From: Pseudoalteromonas sp. S16_S37
GTDB taxonomy: Bacteria; Pseudomonadota; Gammaproteobacteria; Enterobacterales; Alteromonadaceae
Length of the DNA stretch: 64,000 bases
Direction: 5' to 3'
NCBI RefSeq assembly: GCF_014694405.1
Contig: NZ_JAAUWV010000003.1
Span: 158,046-222,045 of the forward strand
Of the stretch, positions 37,072-48,326 are shown piece by piece. Under the pieces are notes generated by a model. That model did no database searches, was not told the origin of the DNA, and worked only from the letters and a program-made list of their open reading frames with translations. The position numbers were made by a program, and so were the translations under genes. Position 1 is the stretch's first letter; every line of letters starts with the position of its first letter.

Positions 37072-38649
37072 TCAAAGGAAGCCTCTTTCTATGTGGCGCA
37101 TGAGTCTTGGAGCAATTCGACAAGCTATCACGATGAGCCCCGAAAGCAAGATAACAATCCATACAGGGGTATGACCATAACGGCTAAAAAAACTGCTGCC
37201 CGAAATTAATTGAACATCAGCTTCGAGTACGCCTGCTTCAAATTGAGGGATAGATTGTTGCTTATGAGTAATGGGGTCGTAGACACCTGTGATGCCATTA
37301 TTGGTGGCACGTAGTAGTGGGCGCTGTAGTTCTAGCGCGCGCATACGAGCAATTTGCATATGCTGATGTGGACCATGAGAGTCACCAAACCAGGCATCAT
37401 TGCTAACTGTAAAGAGAATATCTGAGTGTTCAGTAAAGTTATCTAACACCAGCTCGCTAAATGCGATTTCATAACAAATAGCCGGCAAAATATGCAGTCC
37501 ATTGGCAACCAAGTTACCTTGTATCCTTTCACCTCGGGTAAACGAAGACATGGCTAAATCAAATAGAGGCGCTAAAGGTCTTAAGATATCTTCAAATGGT
37601 ACAAACTCGCCAATAGGTAGAAGTTGGTGTTTTTGATAGCGGTTGGCATGTAAGTACTGATAATGGCCTTGGGTATCTTCAGCTTGTTTTTTACCCAGTA
37701 CTATCAGGGTATTAAATACGGTTTTGCTATTAAGTTGGTAATCAGGAATACCAGTAATGAGCGCTGTACCGTTAAACGCCGCGGCTTTATCAAGCTCTTT
37801 CAAAAATGGAGATGCGAAGTCCTCAATTTCCGGAATTGCGGCTTCAGGCCAAAGCACTAAGTCGACTTCATGCCAGTGGGGTCGAGTCATATCTCTATAT
37901 TTAGACATAGTTGGCCAAAAATGCTCTGGCTCCCAACGTAAACTCTGTTGAATGTTACCTTGTACAAGTAAGGTTTTTATCGATTTTTCTTTATGTTGAG
38001 TTTGATTGCTCAAGGTTGATGCGCCAATAAGCAGTACCACAGTGATCATTGCGAGCGACAATGGCACAACGCTGCGAGCACGCCAACTGTAATAGATGCA
38101 ACAACCTACGAGCACACACAGCAGCGATAGGCCAAATTCACCGATCAGAGGCGCTAATGAGTTTACGGGACTATCTGTTAACGCATAGCCAAAGCTTAAC
38201 CAAGGAAACCCAGTTAGTAATTTACCTCGCAACCACTCGAATATCGCAAACCCAACCACAAGCATCATGGTGCGCTGCCAAGGTTTGTTATTAAAGTAGC
38301 TTGCCAGTATAAAAGCACACATTGGGTATAGGGCGAGGTAAGCGCACAACAGCGCCATCAAAAGCAAAGAAACGGGTAGGGGCAAGCCGCCATATTGAGC
38401 TATGGAAACATGTACCCAGCTAATACCCAGAGCAAACCAACCAAAGGCAAATATAAAGCAATATTTAGCGACTTGTTTTGGGGTTTTGTTGTCGGTTACA
38501 AAGCATGCAATGGCAATGGCAAGGATAACAAGTGGCCAAACGTTAAAAGGAGCATAACTAAAAGTAAGCGAAAAGCCGGCAAATAATGCCAGCCACGCTT
38601 GCTTATCACTTACAACGGATAGTACTTTATTCAGCTTCGTCGTCGCCAT
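37072..38649 (-). CDS. lnt: Apolipoprotein N-acyltransferase
   Basis: Inner-membrane enzyme adding the third acyl chain to lipoproteins, needed for Lol sorting (lolB is also in this window). The 525-residue protein has six or so N-terminal helices and a periplasmic nitrilase domain with the triad: Glu in LWPEAAIPE, Lys in [16 protein letters not shown] and Cys in [10 protein letters not shown] last transmembrane helix closes the C-terminus. Its start overlaps the 3' end of corC by 23 bp. Confidence 0.97.
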   Translation of the reverse strand: MATTKLNKVLSVVSDKQAWLALFAGFSLTFSYAPFNVWPLVILAIAIACFVTDNKTPKQVAKYCFIFAFGWFALGISWVHVSIAQYGGLPLPVSLLLMALLCAYLALYPMCAFILASYFNNKPWQRTMMLVVGFAIFEWLRGKLLTGFPWLSFGYALTDSPVNSLAPLIGEFGLSLLCVLVGCCIYYSWRARSVVPLSLAMITVVLLIGASTLSNQTQHKEKSIKTLLVQGNIQQSLRWEPEHFWPTMSKYRDMTRPHWHEVDLVLWPEAAIPEIEDFASPFLKELDKAAAFNGTALITGIPDYQLNSKTVFNTLIVLGKKQAEDTQGHYQYLHANRYQKHQLLPIGEFVPFEDILRPLAPLFDLAMSSFTRGERIQGNLVANGLHILPAICYEIAFSELVLDNFTEHSDILFTVSNDAWFGDSHGPHQHMQIARMRALELQRPLLRATNNGITGVYDPITHKQQSIPQFEAGVLEADVQLISGSSFFSRYGHTPVWIVILLSGLIVIACRIAPRLMRHIERGFL

Positions 38650-39505
38650 TTTCTGGTTTAGGAACGGTTACTTGAAGTTGAATGATCCGACGATTATCAG
38701 AGTTAGTCACTTTAAATTGAAGTGGCTCGATATCAATGGTTTCACCACGACTTGGCATGTGACCAAAGGCGTGTAAGATGATGCCACCAATGGTATCTGC
38801 CTCTTGCTTATCGAAGCCAGTTTTAAAGAACTCGTTGAATTCGTCCAGTGGCGTTAGAGCCTGTACCATATAGGTATGTCTTGATAATTGACGAATATCT
38901 TGTTGATCTTCATCATCATCATGCTCATCTTCGATTTCACCCACAATGATTTCTAGGATATCTTCAATGGTAACAAGACCCGATACACCACCATATTCGT
39001 CCACTACAATGGCCATATGGTAGCGCTTTTGGCGAAACTCATTGAGTAATGCATCAACGCGCTTACTTTCAGGTACCACGATTGCAGGGCGCAAATACTC
39101 ACGGATAGCAGGTAGACTTTCGTCTTTGTTTAAAATTAATGGCAGCAGATCTTTTGCCAATAAAATACCTTCAACATGGTCTTTGTCTTCACAAATAACG
39201 GGAAAGCGTGAGTGCGAAGACTCTACCATGGTAGGTAGTTGCTGCTCTAACGACTCATCTACATCAAGTGTTATCATTTGCGAGCGTGGGATCATGATAT
39301 CGCGCACTTTAAGCTCAGAAACACCTAATACACCTTCCATCATATCCTTTGTCTCAGGGTCGATCAGATCGCGTTCCTGAGCATCGGCAATGACTTCTAC
39401 CAACTCTTCTTTGTTTTGGGGTTCCCCTTGCAGCATCTGTGTGATGCGTCCCAACCAGGTTTTGCCAGAAGAACCCTGGCTACTCTGCGAGTTATCGTCG
39501 CTCAT
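38627..39505 (-). CDS. corC: CorC/YbeX-type CBS-domain transporter-associated protein
   Basis: Cytosolic protein of 292 aa with paired CBS domains (about 70-190; [35 protein letters not shown]) and a C-terminal CorC_HlyC domain (about 205-285). Linked genetically to magnesium/cobalt efflux in enterics; precise action unsettled. An Asp/Glu/His-rich stretch ([14 protein letters not shown]) separates the domains. Between ybeY and lnt as in E. coli. Confidence 0.94.
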   Translation of the reverse strand: MSDDNSQSSQGSSGKTWLGRITQMLQGEPQNKEELVEVIADAQERDLIDPETKDMMEGVLGVSELKVRDIMIPRSQMITLDVDESLEQQLPTMVESSHSRFPVICEDKDHVEGILLAKDLLPLILNKDESLPAIREYLRPAIVVPESKRVDALLNEFRQKRYHMAIVVDEYGGVSGLVTIEDILEIIVGEIEDEHDDDEDQQDIRQLSRHTYMVQALTPLDEFNEFFKTGFDKQEADTIGGIILHAFGHMPSRGETIDIEPLQFKVTNSDNRRIIQLQVTVPKPENGDDEAE

Positions 39506-39566
39506 TGTCGTTTTTTACTCCGTAAAATATCAAATTAGATGTTGATGCTATTTGACCATAAAATAG

Positions 39567-40025
39567 TTACAAATCGTCGCGATAAGGGTCACTAATGCCC
39601 AATTTCGCGAGAAATTCTTTTTCAAGACTTTCCATCTCGATAGCATCTTGTTCATTTATATGGTCAAAGCCAAGTAAATGCAAGCAACCGTGGATCACCA
39701 TATGTGCAAAATGCTCATGAAAAGGCTTTTCTTGTTCTATTGCTTCTTGTTTTACAACCTGTGGACAAATGATTAAATCCCCGACTAATGGCAGTTCAAT
39801 ACCCGGTGGCGCTTCAAAGGGAAATGACAGTACGTTGGTTGGCTTATTCTTGCCTCGGTACTGATGATTTAGCTCTTGGCTTTCGTGCTCATCCGCAATT
39901 CGGATAGTCAGTTCGCTATGCTCTAAGTAGGGTTGTAATGCTTGGCTTGCCCACAGTTCAAACTGTGTTTGAGATGGCAAATCGTCAAACTCACAAGCAA
40001 TCTGTAAATCTAAGTCTACGCTCAT
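39567..40025 (-). CDS. ybeY: Endoribonuclease YbeY
   Basis: Metal-dependent RNase acting in 16S rRNA 3' maturation and ribosome quality control. The 152-residue protein contains the zinc motif H-x3-H-x5-H in [15 protein letters not shown] near residue 108. Overlaps ybeZ by 4 bp. Confidence 0.96.
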   Translation of the reverse strand: MSVDLDLQIACEFDDLPSQTQFELWASQALQPYLEHSELTIRIADEHESQELNHQYRGKNKPTNVLSFPFEAPPGIELPLVGDLIICPQVVKQEAIEQEKPFHEHFAHMVIHGCLHLLGFDHINEQDAIEMESLEKEFLAKLGISDPYRDDL

Positions 40026-41062
40026 TTATCTTGCTCTTTTGTTTGTCTGTAGGCCTGTTCTTTAAGTGCCTTTTCTTTACGTTCGGCTTCTTCTTTTTTC
40101 TCGTATGCTTCAACAATTCTCGCTACAACAGGGTGGCGAACAACATCATGAGATTTAAAGAAGTTAAACGAAATTTCTTCTACGTCGCTGAGCACTTCAA
40201 TTGCGTGACGAAGCCCTGAGCGCGCACCACGAGGTAGGTCTACTTGGGTGATGTCACCGGTGATCACGGCTTTTGAGTTAAAACCAATGCGGGTTAAGAA
40301 CATCTTCATTTGCTCAGTGGTGGTATTTTGGCTTTCGTCCAAAATAATAAATGCATCATTCAGCGTTCGGCCACGCATGTAGGCAAGAGGTGCCACTTCA
40401 ATGACCTTTTTTTCAATGAGGCGCTCGACCTTTTCAAAGCCAAGCATTTCAAATAGTGCATCGTAAAGAGGGCGTAAATAGGGGTCGATTTTTTGTGTCA
40501 AATCACCAGGTAAGAAACCCAGTTTCTCACCCGCTTCAACCGCTGGGCGAGTCAGTAAAATGCGGCGAATTTCTTGTCGCTCTAGCGCATCAACCGCGGC
40601 TGCAACGGCAAGGTACGTTTTGCCCGTACCTGCAGGTCCTATACCAAAACAAATGTCATGAGTAAGAATATTAGCCACATACTGGCTTTGATTTGGGTTG
40701 CGGGGTTTAACCACACCACGACGTGTTTTTATATAGACTTCTTGCTCCCAAACTGTAGGCGCATCTTGTTCTAATACATTCGCTTCAGTAATGGCTAGGT
40801 GCACGTGATCGGGCTCAATTTCATTGATTTGACCGCGCAGAGGCTGAGTGTCAACGTACAATGATTTCAAAATATCCATAGCGGCTTTGGCTTGTACAGG
40901 CTGGCCTGTCACTTTAAACCAATTATCGCGATGGGCGATTTCTACCCCTAATCTGCGCTCTATTTGTTTGATGTTTTCATCAAAGGGACCACACAGTGAT
41001 GAAAGACGATTGTTATCGGCGGGCTCTAGGTAAAACTCTATATTTTTTATCTGACTACTCAA
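40022..41062 (-). CDS. ybeZ: PhoH-like ATPase YbeZ
   Basis: P-loop ATPase that partners YbeY. A KH-like N-terminal region precedes a PhoH domain with Walker [14 protein letters not shown] and Walker [11 protein letters not shown] place the start at TTG 41062 because AGGAAG lies 5 nt before it and the product then starts with the family sequence [13 protein letters not shown] (346 aa); the frame stays open to another TTG at 41104 without a ribosome site. A C-terminal Lys/Glu-rich tail is present. A stem-loop at 41084-41101 separates it from miaB. Confidence 0.95.
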   Translation of the reverse strand: MSSQIKNIEFYLEPADNNRLSSLCGPFDENIKQIERRLGVEIAHRDNWFKVTGQPVQAKAAMDILKSLYVDTQPLRGQINEIEPDHVHLAITEANVLEQDAPTVWEQEVYIKTRRGVVKPRNPNQSQYVANILTHDICFGIGPAGTGKTYLAVAAAVDALERQEIRRILLTRPAVEAGEKLGFLPGDLTQKIDPYLRPLYDALFEMLGFEKVERLIEKKVIEVAPLAYMRGRTLNDAFIILDESQNTTTEQMKMFLTRIGFNSKAVITGDITQVDLPRGARSGLRHAIEVLSDVEEISFNFFKSHDVVRHPVVARIVEAYEKKEEAERKEKALKEQAYRQTKEQDK

Positions 41063-41083
41063 AATAGCTTCCTGTAACAAATA

Positions 41084-41101
41084 CGCCAGCAAAGGCTGGC
41101 G
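41084..41101. terminator. Hairpin between miaB and ybeZ
   Basis: CGCCAGC / GCTGGCG stem (41084-41090, 41095-41101) with loop AAAG and only a weak T-rich flank; more likely an attenuator or processing hairpin within the operon than a full stop. Confidence 0.5.
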
Positions 41102-41114
41102 CAATCAATCTGAT

Positions 41115-42548
41115 TTATGGGGTAAACGTAGTTACACCTAGTTCATCAGCTTCTGGTTCTGTTGGTGCGCGCTTTAAAATATCTGCCGGCGCAACATCCT
41201 TACGCAAGTTCATTTCTGATTCTGTACGAATAAGTTCGCCACGTAAAGAGTTTGGTAACGCCTCTGTTATACGTACGTCAACAAACTGACCGATCACTGA
41301 GTGTGGGCCTTCAAAATTCACCACTCGGTTATTTTCAGTGCGACCGCGCAGCTCCATTGGGTTTTTCTTCGAAGGACCTTCAACTAGGATACGTTGCTCG
41401 GTATCAAACATCTTACGGCTGATATCTTGTGCCATTTGGTTGATACGATTTTGTAAAATATACAAACGCTCTTTTTTCTCTTGCTCAGAGACATCATCTG
41501 GCAAGTCAGCAGCTGGTGTACCTGGGCGCGCTGAGTAGATGAAGCTAAAGCTCATATCAAAACCAATATCATTGATTAGGTTCATCGTTGCTTCGAAGTC
41601 TGCATTTGTTTCACCAGGGAAACCGATGATGAAATCTGACGACATGCTCAGGTTCGGGCGAATTTTACGTAATTTACGGATAGTCGATTTGTACTCAAGC
41701 GCTGTGTGGCCACGCTTCATTAAGTTCAAAATTCGGTCTGAGCCGCTTTGTACTGGTAAATGTAGGTGATCAACCAACTCAGGAACATCTGCATAGGCTT
41801 CAATAATATCAGGTGTAAACTCAACAGGGTGAGAGGTGGTGTAGCGAATACGGTCAATACCATCAATCGCAGCTACATAACGTAGTAGATCTGAGAAGTA
41901 ACAGGTTTCACCATCGTGTGTTTCACCACGGTACGCATTGACGTTTTGACCAAGAAGGTTTACTTCTCGTACACCTTGCTCAGCTAGTTGAGCAACTTCT
42001 AGTAGTACATCATCAAGTGGACGGCTTACTTCTTCACCACGAGTGTATGGAACCACGCAGAAAGTACAGTATTTTGAGCAACCTTCCATAATCGACACAA
42101 ACGCGGTTGGGCCATCAGCTTTTGGCTCTGGTAGGCGGTCAAACTTTTCAATCTCTGGGAATGAAATATCAACCACCGCACCTTGCTTACTTTGCACTTG
42201 CTTAATCATTTCTGGTAGACGGTGCAGTGTTTGCGGGCCAAACACAATGTCTACAAATGGTGCGCGCTGGCGAATAGTTTCACCTTCTTGCGATGCAACA
42301 CACCCACCCACACCAATTACCAAGTCAGGGTTATCGTCTTTTAATAGTTTCCAACGACCTAATTGGTGGAATACTTTCTCTTGTGCCTTTTCACGAATTG
42401 AACAGGTATTGAGTAAGATAACATCAGCTTGCTCGGCTTCTTCTGTTAGTTGATAGCCATTTGTGGCATCTAGTAGATCGGCCATTTTCTGAGAGTCGTA
42501 CTCGTTCATCTGACAACCCCAGGTTTTAATATGCAACTTTTTACTCAT
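41115..42548 (-). CDS. miaB: tRNA-2-methylthio-N6-dimethylallyladenosine synthase
   Basis: Radical-SAM methylthiotransferase that modifies A37 of tRNAs reading UNN codons. The 477-aa protein has the N-terminal UPF0004 domain with three cluster Cys (GCQMN, NTCSIRE, GGCVA), the radical-SAM CxxxCxxC (GCSKYCTFC near 160) and a C-terminal TRAM domain. First gene of miaB-ybeZ-ybeY-corC-lnt, divergent from ubiF, as in E. coli. Confidence 0.97.
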   Translation of the reverse strand: MSKKLHIKTWGCQMNEYDSQKMADLLDATNGYQLTEEAEQADVILLNTCSIREKAQEKVFHQLGRWKLLKDDNPDLVIGVGGCVASQEGETIRQRAPFVDIVFGPQTLHRLPEMIKQVQSKQGAVVDISFPEIEKFDRLPEPKADGPTAFVSIMEGCSKYCTFCVVPYTRGEEVSRPLDDVLLEVAQLAEQGVREVNLLGQNVNAYRGETHDGETCYFSDLLRYVAAIDGIDRIRYTTSHPVEFTPDIIEAYADVPELVDHLHLPVQSGSDRILNLMKRGHTALEYKSTIRKLRKIRPNLSMSSDFIIGFPGETNADFEATMNLINDIGFDMSFSFIYSARPGTPAADLPDDVSEQEKKERLYILQNRINQMAQDISRKMFDTEQRILVEGPSKKNPMELRGRTENNRVVNFEGPHSVIGQFVDVRITEALPNSLRGELIRTESEMNLRKDVAPADILKRAPTEPEADELGVTTFTP

Positions 42549-42788
42549 TGAAATATTGCCTCGTTTTCAATTCGGTTTTAACGCACAACGTCGCGCAATT
42601 GTAAGTTCGCGATGCAATTGCAAAGCTTAAAGGACGCGTATTTTATATGACCTAAGGTCACTAGCCAAGTATAGATTTTAACTTTAAAAAGATGGATCAA
42701 GGTCTAGCGTATTGTGGTGATTACAAACGGACAAATGCTATGGAGTTAAGATACAATAAAGAGGTTTCAAATTGATAAGGCAAACAAT

Positions 42789-43946
42789 ATGAAAAACAAG
42801 GTAGTGGTTGTTGGTGGCGGTATGGTTGGTGCTGCAGCAGCAATTAAGCTTGCTAAGCTAGGTGCACAAGTTCGTGTGCTAGAGAATCATCTAATTGATG
42901 CCAATGAGGTGTTATCAAGCGAGCAAGTTGATATTCGAGTTTCGGCTATTAATCGCTTCTCAGAAAGCTTGTTAGATGAACTTGGTGCAATGCCATTGCT
43001 TCTAGATAGTCGAGTTGCCCCTTATCATCAATTAGAAGCCTACGAGCAAGCTAATAATGCTTTATTGTTCGATAGAGAAGAGGTCTCGCAAACACATTTG
43101 GGACATTTGATTGAGAATAAACTTATTCAAGCCAGCTTGTGGGCACAGTTTGCACACTACAATATTGACGTAGAGCAAGTCACATCTGCACCAATTGCAC
43201 TTGAGCAAAACATAGACTCTATAACTTTGCGTTTTACTGATAAATCTTATCAGGCTGATTTACTGATTGCTGCCGATGGTGGTCGCTCTCAAGTTCGGCA
43301 GCTGGCAAATATTGGGGTAACAGGTTGGCAATATCAACAGGCGTGCCTTGGTATTTTAATTAAGCTTGATGCACCACAACAATATAAAACTTGGCAGCAA
43401 TTTAAACCCTCAGGGCCAATTGCCTTTTTACCGATGCAGGCGCCTTATGCTAACTTGATTTGGTATCAAGATGCAGCAAAATTGGCGAGTTTACAGAGTT
43501 TATCAAATGAGCAATTGAAAGATCAGATACTAGAGCACTTTTTTGAGCTGCCGGGTGATTTTACGGTTGAGCAAAAGGCGCTGTTTCCGTTGGCTCGCCA
43601 GCATGCTAATCAATATAGCCAAGGGCGACTTGTACTTGTTGGGGATGCTGCTCACACCATTAACCCATTAGCGGGGCAGGGCGTAAATTTAGGTTTAAAA
43701 GATGTAGCGGCTCTTGCAGAGTGTTTAGAAGGCCTAGATGACTTGGGCAACAGCAAAGCACTAAAAGCGTACGAGCGTAAACGTCGAGGAGATAACTTAG
43801 CTATGATGAGTATGATGGATGCCTGCTACTTTGGCTTTTCTAACGAAGTGCCACCATTGAAGTTTGTTCGAAACAGTATTCTAAAAATTGCCAACAATGC
43901 AGGGCCGATTAAACGCAAAGTCTTGGAACATGCTTTAGGTTGGTAA
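42789..43946 (+). CDS. ubiF: FAD-dependent ubiquinone-biosynthesis hydroxylase (UbiF-type)
   Basis: Aromatic-ring flavin monooxygenase of the UbiH/F/I family. In 385 aa: N-terminal FAD motif VVVGGGMVGAAAA, the DG motif AADGGRSQVR near 160 and the GD motif VGDAAHTINPLAGQGVNLGLKD near 280. The UbiF call (3-demethoxyubiquinol hydroxylation, the C6 step) rests on the divergent position next to miaB, as in E. coli; UbiH or UbiI activity cannot be excluded from motifs. A terminator follows. Confidence 0.85.
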   Translation: MKNKVVVVGGGMVGAAAAIKLAKLGAQVRVLENHLIDANEVLSSEQVDIRVSAINRFSESLLDELGAMPLLLDSRVAPYHQLEAYEQANNALLFDREEVSQTHLGHLIENKLIQASLWAQFAHYNIDVEQVTSAPIALEQNIDSITLRFTDKSYQADLLIAADGGRSQVRQLANIGVTGWQYQQACLGILIKLDAPQQYKTWQQFKPSGPIAFLPMQAPYANLIWYQDAAKLASLQSLSNEQLKDQILEHFFELPGDFTVEQKALFPLARQHANQYSQGRLVLVGDAAHTINPLAGQGVNLGLKDVAALAECLEGLDDLGNSKALKAYERKRRGDNLAMMSMMDACYFGFSNEVPPLKFVRNSILKIANNAGPIKRKVLEHALGW

Positions 43947-43968
43947 AGTAAAGATAATTTTATAAAAC

Positions 43969-43991
43969 AACGGGCTAAGGTCCGTTTTTTA
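43969..43991 (+). terminator. Terminator after ubiF
   Basis: AACGGGC, TAAG loop, GTCCGTT (one G-T pair) and a T6 tract followed by ATTTT. Confidence 0.8.
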
Positions 43992-44078
43992 TTTTAAAAC
44001 ATAACCGAAACTAAAAGTGCATCTGTTAGAGAATAATAATGAAGAATAGGAATGTAAAATAAGGAGTTACTTAAGTGA

Positions 44079-44163
<85 letters not shown>

Positions 44164-44275
44164 ATCACAGGATATGCTCTAGAGCATAAATTTAGTAGTT
44201 AAGCTGATTGCTTGCCTACAAATTGCCAAAGTTTTAGCTAAGGCTTCGACTTTCCACTTCAATTGGTAGGTGAAG

Positions 44276-44350
44276 TGGCTGGAGTACCAGGATTTGAACC
44301 TGGGAATGGCGGGATCAAAACCCGCTGCCTTACCGCTTGGCGATACTCCA
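44276..44350 (-). tRNA. tRNA-Gln(UUG), copy 1
   Basis: 75 nt with encoded CCA; acceptor TGGAGTA/TACTCCA, anticodon loop TTTTGAT giving UUG. Identical to the other three Gln copies. Confidence 0.96.
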
Positions 44351-44373
44351 ACAGTCGATTATTCAAATCTTTA

Positions 44374-44447
44374 GCAAGAAATAAAAATCGAGGGTAAGAA
44401 CTTCGTTCTTATTACCGCTTCTGTTTCACAGCGAAGCAATACCCAAC
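44374..44447 (-). pseudogene. Decayed tRNA-Gln-like spacer A
   Basis: Spacer whose right end (in RNA sense its 5' end) still resembles the tRNA-Gln acceptor/D region (GTTGGGTATTG, then AAGCGGTAATAA) but lacks the T arm and anticodon arm. It contains perfect hairpins: AAGAAC-TTC-GTTCTT (44396-44410) and a GCTTCTGT/ACAGCGAAGC hairpin. The 26 bp flanking real Gln copy 1 (44348-44373) recurs exactly at 44443-44468 beside this spacer, pointing to duplication of a Gln unit followed by decay. Confidence 0.5.
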
Positions 44448-44486
44448 AGTCGATTATTCAAATCTTTAATTTTCATCTTTAAAAGA

Positions 44487-44571
<85 letters not shown>

Positions 44572-44572
44572 A

Positions 44573-44647
44573 TGGCTGGAGTACCAGGATTTGAACCTGG
44601 GAATGGCGGGATCAAAACCCGCTGCCTTACCGCTTGGCGATACTCCA
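44573..44647 (-). tRNA. tRNA-Gln(UUG), copy 2
   Basis: 75 nt, identical to copy 1; anticodon TTG; encoded CCA; one base upstream of Leu copy 2. Confidence 0.96.
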
Positions 44648-44682
44648 ACTAAAGATTCTTAATTTTTTACATCTTTAAGAGA

Positions 44683-44767
<85 letters not shown>

Positions 44768-44824
44768 ACTGAGGGATTTAAAAAATCCTAAATTTTAATC
44801 TTCCACTCTTATTGGTAGAAAGAG

Positions 44825-44899
44825 TGGCTGGAGTACCAGGATTTGAACCTGGGAATGGCGGGATCAAAACCCGCTGCCTTACCGCTTGGCGATACTCCA
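44825..44899 (-). tRNA. tRNA-Gln(UUG), copy 3
   Basis: 75 nt, identical to the other Gln copies; encoded CCA. Flanked on the right by the decayed Gln-like spacer B. Confidence 0.96.
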
Positions 44900-44920
44900 A
44901 CGATTAACTCAAATCATTGT

Positions 44921-45011
44921 TAGGTCAGAGACTTGAATCTGGGAATAAACAAATTTATTCCTTATCGCTTCTACTTCGTAGCAAACGCTTCGCATCGAAA
45001 CAATACCCAAC
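44921..45011 (-). pseudogene. Decayed tRNA-Gln-like spacer B
   Basis: In RNA sense it starts TTGGGTATTG (compare TTGGAGTATCG of tRNA-Gln), carries an enlarged D region with a CTAC-TTC-GTAG hairpin, then AAGCGATAAGG, an 8-bp perfect hairpin GGAATAAA/TTTATTCC whose loop is TTTG, and ends with a T-arm-like CAGATTCAAGTC. This is the order of tRNA-Gln parts, but the acceptor stem no longer pairs. The flank CCAACGATTAA at real Gln copy 3 recurs at 45007-45017. Confidence 0.55.
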
Positions 45012-45044
45012 GATTAATTCTTAATTTTTTACATCTTTAAGAGA

Positions 45045-45129
<85 letters not shown>

Positions 45130-45145
45130 ACAGGAGGTAAGTAAA

Positions 45146-45222
45146 TGGTGGCTATGCCCTGATTTGAACAGGGGACCCCATCATTATGAGTGATGTGCTC
45201 TAACCAGCTGAGCTACATAGCC
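45146..45222 (-). tRNA. tRNA-Met(CAU), elongator, copy 1
   Basis: 77 nt; acceptor GGCTATG/CATAGCC, anticodon loop CTCATAA giving CAU, encoded CCA. The paired first base (G1-C72) identifies it as elongator rather than initiator tRNA. Lysidine-modified Ile tRNA is the usual confounder for CAU anticodons; the sequence resembles elongator Met. Confidence 0.93.
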
Positions 45223-45224
45223 AA

Positions 45225-45299
45225 TGGCTGGAGTACCAGGATTTGAACCTGGGAATGGCGGGATCAAAACCCGCTGCCTTACCGCTTGGCGATACTCCA
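45225..45299 (-). tRNA. tRNA-Gln(UUG), copy 4
   Basis: 75 nt, identical to the other Gln copies. Only 2 nt separate it from tRNA-Met copy 1. Confidence 0.96.
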
Positions 45300-45343
45300 A
45301 CAACGTTTACTTAACATGATTATTTTACTTCTTATCGAGAAGT

Positions 45344-45428
<85 letters not shown>

Positions 45429-45476
45429 AAATTTGACCAGCTAAATCGATGAGTTTGGTAGTAATAAAAAAAAGCG

Positions 45477-45553
45477 TGGTGGCTATGCCCTGATTTGAAC
45501 AGGGGACCCCATCATTATGAGTGATGTGCTCTAACCAGCTGAGCTACATAGCC
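45477..45553 (-). tRNA. tRNA-Met(CAU), elongator, copy 2
   Basis: 77 nt, identical to copy 1; first gene of the array, about 40 bp downstream of the promoter at 45592-45620. Confidence 0.93.
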
Positions 45554-45591
45554 ATCTTTTTTTATTTCTCATCATCGCTGATGCGGGGCGT

Positions 45592-45620
45592 ATTATGCTG
45601 ATATGCCCCAAAGTCGTCAA
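45592..45620 (-). promoter_or_regulatory. Sigma-70 promoter of the tRNA array
   Basis: Minus strand TTGACG (45615-45620), 17-bp spacer, CATAAT (45592-45597), followed by a GC-rich ACGCCCCGC discriminator. The discriminator is the hallmark of stringently controlled stable-RNA promoters in E. coli. Confidence 0.8.
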
Positions 45621-45755
45621 CACCTTTTTTGCAAAAAACTGCCAATGTACGTCTGTTTGCAGATTAAATAGCCGAATTGGTCATGTTACTGTCATTGCTC
45701 GCTGTTATTTTAATCGATTGTGCAAGCTGAGGTCATTTTCGCGTTATTTATAAAA

Positions 45756-45784
45756 ACAAAAAAGGACCAACAAGTGGTCCCTTT
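45756..45784 (-). terminator. Terminator after ychF
   Basis: On the minus strand GGGACCA, 5-nt loop, TGGTCC and a TTTTTTGTTTTT tail; one unpaired base at the stem foot. Lies 15 bp beyond the ychF stop. Confidence 0.8.
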
Positions 45785-45799
45785 GAAGTTTAATGTTGG

Positions 45800-46891
45800 T
45801 TAAACATTAAATAAGAAGTTCATTACATCGCCATCTTTGACGATATAATCTTTACCTTCTTGGCGGAATTTACCCGCATCTTTTGCACCACTTTCACCAC
45901 GATATTGAATGTAATCGTCAAAAGCGATAGTTTGTGCGCGGATAAAGCCACGTTCAAAGTCAGTGTGGATCTTACCTGCAGCTTGCGGTGCAGTTGCACC
46001 AATTGGAATTGTCCAAGCGCGTACTTCTTTTACACCTGCAGTGAAGTAAGTTTGCAGCTTAAGTAGCTCATAACCACCACGGATCACAAGGTTTAAACCT
46101 GGCTCTTCAAGACCAAGATCTTCCATAAACTCTAGTTTATCTTCTTCATCAAGCTCAGATAATTCAGCTTCGATAGCAGCACATACAGGAATTACAACCG
46201 CATCTTCAGCCGCAGCAATTTCACGTACTTTGTCTAGGTGAGGGTTATTTTCAAAGCCATCTTCATTTACGTTAGCAATGTACATAGTTGGCTTGATAGT
46301 TAAGAAATTAAGCGGCTTTATCGCTTCTTTTTCTTCTTTATCTAACTGCAATGAACGCAATGTTAGGCCTTCATCTAAATGAGCCTTAACTTTTTCAAGC
46401 ACGATATTTTGGAATTTTGCGTCTTTATCGCCACCTTTTGCTTTTTTAGCATTACGTTGGATTGCACGATCTGCTGCATCCATATCCGCTAAAACAAGCT
46501 CGGTGTTAATCACGTCAATGTCATCTGCTGGGTCAATAGTACCCGCAACGTGAACGATATTTTCGTTTTCAAAACAACGAACTACGTGACCAATAGCGTC
46601 AGTTTCACGGATGTTAGCTAGAAACTGGTTACCAAGGCCTTCACCTTTTGATGCGCCTTTTACTAAACCTGCAATGTCAACGAACTCCATAGTCGTTGGC
46701 AAAATACGTTGTGGATTCACGATTTCAGCTAATTGATTTAGGCGATTATCAGGAACCGGTACTACACCCGTATTTGGTTCGATAGTACAAAATGGAAAGT
46801 TTGCGGCTTCGATACCCGCTTTAGTTAACGCATTGAAAAGGGTAGATTTACCAACGTTAGGTAAACCAACAATGCCACATTTAAAACCCAT
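45800..46891 (-). CDS. ychF: Ribosome-binding ATPase YchF
   Basis: Obg-family P-loop NTPase that prefers ATP and associates with ribosomes; implicated in stress responses. The 363-residue protein has GLPNVGKST at residues 8-16 (G1), [20 protein letters not shown] near 72-91 (G3 and the His-substituted catalytic loop), a coiled-coil insertion, and the C-terminal TGS domain. The pth-ychF order is conserved. Confidence 0.97.
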   Translation of the reverse strand: MGFKCGIVGLPNVGKSTLFNALTKAGIEAANFPFCTIEPNTGVVPVPDNRLNQLAEIVNPQRILPTTMEFVDIAGLVKGASKGEGLGNQFLANIRETDAIGHVVRCFENENIVHVAGTIDPADDIDVINTELVLADMDAADRAIQRNAKKAKGGDKDAKFQNIVLEKVKAHLDEGLTLRSLQLDKEEKEAIKPLNFLTIKPTMYIANVNEDGFENNPHLDKVREIAAAEDAVVIPVCAAIEAELSELDEEDKLEFMEDLGLEEPGLNLVIRGGYELLKLQTYFTAGVKEVRAWTIPIGATAPQAAGKIHTDFERGFIRAQTIAFDDYIQYRGESGAKDAGKFRQEGKDYIVKDGDVMNFLFNV

Positions 46892-46938
46892 AGTTTTGAA
46901 ACCCTAATTTGACTCAGATAAACGCAATATACTTTAAA

Positions 46939-47523
46939 TTACGGCTTAAATGAATGTAGTCTATTTTGTGCTTTTAACACACCGTCTTTAGCTAAAATTT
47001 CCATGCAACGCACAGCCTCATCAACCGCAGCGTCAATTTTCTCTTGATCTTCTTTTGGGGCTTTACCAAGCACCCAGCCCGTCACTTTATCTTTGTGTCC
47101 AGGATGACCAATACCAATTCGCAACCGCATGAATTCTTTACTGTTAGCCATTTTGGCAATAATGTCTTTTAAGCCATTATGTCCACCGTGACCACCACCT
47201 TTTTTGAGTTTGGCAGTGCCAGGTTCTAAATCCATTTCGTCATGAGCAACGAGGATATCTTCCACGGGAATTTTATAAAAATTTGCTAGGCTACTTACCG
47301 CTTTACCACTTAAATTCATGTAGGTGGTTGGGATCAAAAGTTTAAACTCTTGATTGTTGATAAGTATTTTACCCGTAAGACCGTGGTGTTTTGCGTCTGG
47401 TTTTAATTGGCAGTTGTAGCGTTTGGCGAGTTCGAGGATGAACCATTCACCAGCATTGTGACGTGTGTTTTGATATTCGGGGCCTGGATTCGCCAGGCCC
47501 ACAAGCATTTGAATATTATTCAA
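46939..47523 (-). CDS. pth: Peptidyl-tRNA hydrolase
   Basis: Releases peptides from prematurely dropped peptidyl-tRNA. The 194-residue protein has the catalytic His in [10 protein letters not shown] near 19-28, [11 protein letters not shown] near 92 (Asp of the active site) and [13 protein letters not shown] near 108. Follows rplY by 19 bp. Confidence 0.97.
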   Translation of the reverse strand: MNNIQMLVGLANPGPEYQNTRHNAGEWFILELAKRYNCQLKPDAKHHGLTGKILINNQEFKLLIPTTYMNLSGKAVSSLANFYKIPVEDILVAHDEMDLEPGTAKLKKGGGHGGHNGLKDIIAKMANSKEFMRLRIGIGHPGHKDKVTGWVLGKAPKEDQEKIDAAVDEAVRCMEILAKDGVLKAQNRLHSFKP

Positions 47524-47542
47524 GGTGCTGACACCTTAATAA

Positions 47543-48157
47543 TTATTCTGCAGCTTCTTCAGTTGCTTCTTCAGATGCAGCGCCTTTAGGTGCATTTAGA
47601 GTAACAACCGCTTGGTCGTGACCTTCACCTTTAGCAAGTTCAACTGAAGCAACACCAGCTGGAAGCTTGATGTCAGATAGGTGTAAAGTAGCACCAACTT
47701 CAAGAGCTGCTACGTCTACTTCGATGAACTCAGGAAGTGACGCTGGTAAACAAGTTACGTCGATTTCTGTTACGTGGTGCGCAACAGTGTTACCGCCTTT
47801 AGTTGCTTTTGCTTCGTTTAGGAAGTGTACAGGCACTTTAGTGTGGATCTTGTGGTTAGCATCTACACGTTGGAAGTCTAAGTGAGTGATCTTAGGCTTG
47901 TATGGGTGACGTTGAATGTCTTTAAGGATAGCTTCAACAGACTCACCAGCAATGTTTAGCGTAAGGATGTGGCTGTAGAAACCTTCATCTTCTTGTGCTT
48001 TGATTACTTTGTTGTGCTCTAGAGTTAAAGCTAGCGCTTCTTTGTCTGCACCGTAAAGGATTGCAGGAACCTTGTCTGCACGGCGTAGGCGGCGGCTCGC
48101 ACCAGTACCTAACTCAGCGCGTACTTCGGCATTCAATGTATATAATTCGTTAGACAT
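47543..48157 (-). CDS. rplY: 50S ribosomal protein L25 (CTC/TL5 form)
   Basis: 5S rRNA-binding ribosomal protein. At 204 aa it is the long CTC/TL5 type: an N-terminal L25 domain ([24 protein letters not shown] near 11-34) plus a C-terminal beta domain and an acidic Glu/Ala tail. E. coli L25 has only the first domain. Confidence 0.96.
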   Translation of the reverse strand: MSNELYTLNAEVRAELGTGASRRLRRADKVPAILYGADKEALALTLEHNKVIKAQEDEGFYSHILTLNIAGESVEAILKDIQRHPYKPKITHLDFQRVDANHKIHTKVPVHFLNEAKATKGGNTVAHHVTEIDVTCLPASLPEFIEVDVAALEVGATLHLSDIKLPAGVASVELAKGEGHDQAVVTLNAPKGAASEEATEEAAE

Positions 48158-48270
48158 AATGTCTCCAAAAAGTTTTTAAATAAAAGTTTAAGGTGCTCGC
48201 GACCAAACACCCTACCTAAAAAGGCGCGCTACTATACCATTGCTGGGTGATAAATAAAACATAGAAGCAC

Positions 48271-48296
48271 AAAAAAAGCACCTTGAGGTGCTTTTT
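48271..48296 (-). terminator. Terminator after prs
   Basis: On the minus strand AAAAAGCACCT, 2-nt core, AGGTGCTTTTT with T7. Separates prs from rplY-pth-ychF. Confidence 0.85.
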
Positions 48297-48326
48297 AGAT
48301 ATTTACAGAAATGCTTTTACACGAAA

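Noticed and set aside
39042..39380. 112-codon antisense ORF within corC
   Set aside because: Mirror of the CBS-domain coding sequence; Ser/Arg-rich with no motif.
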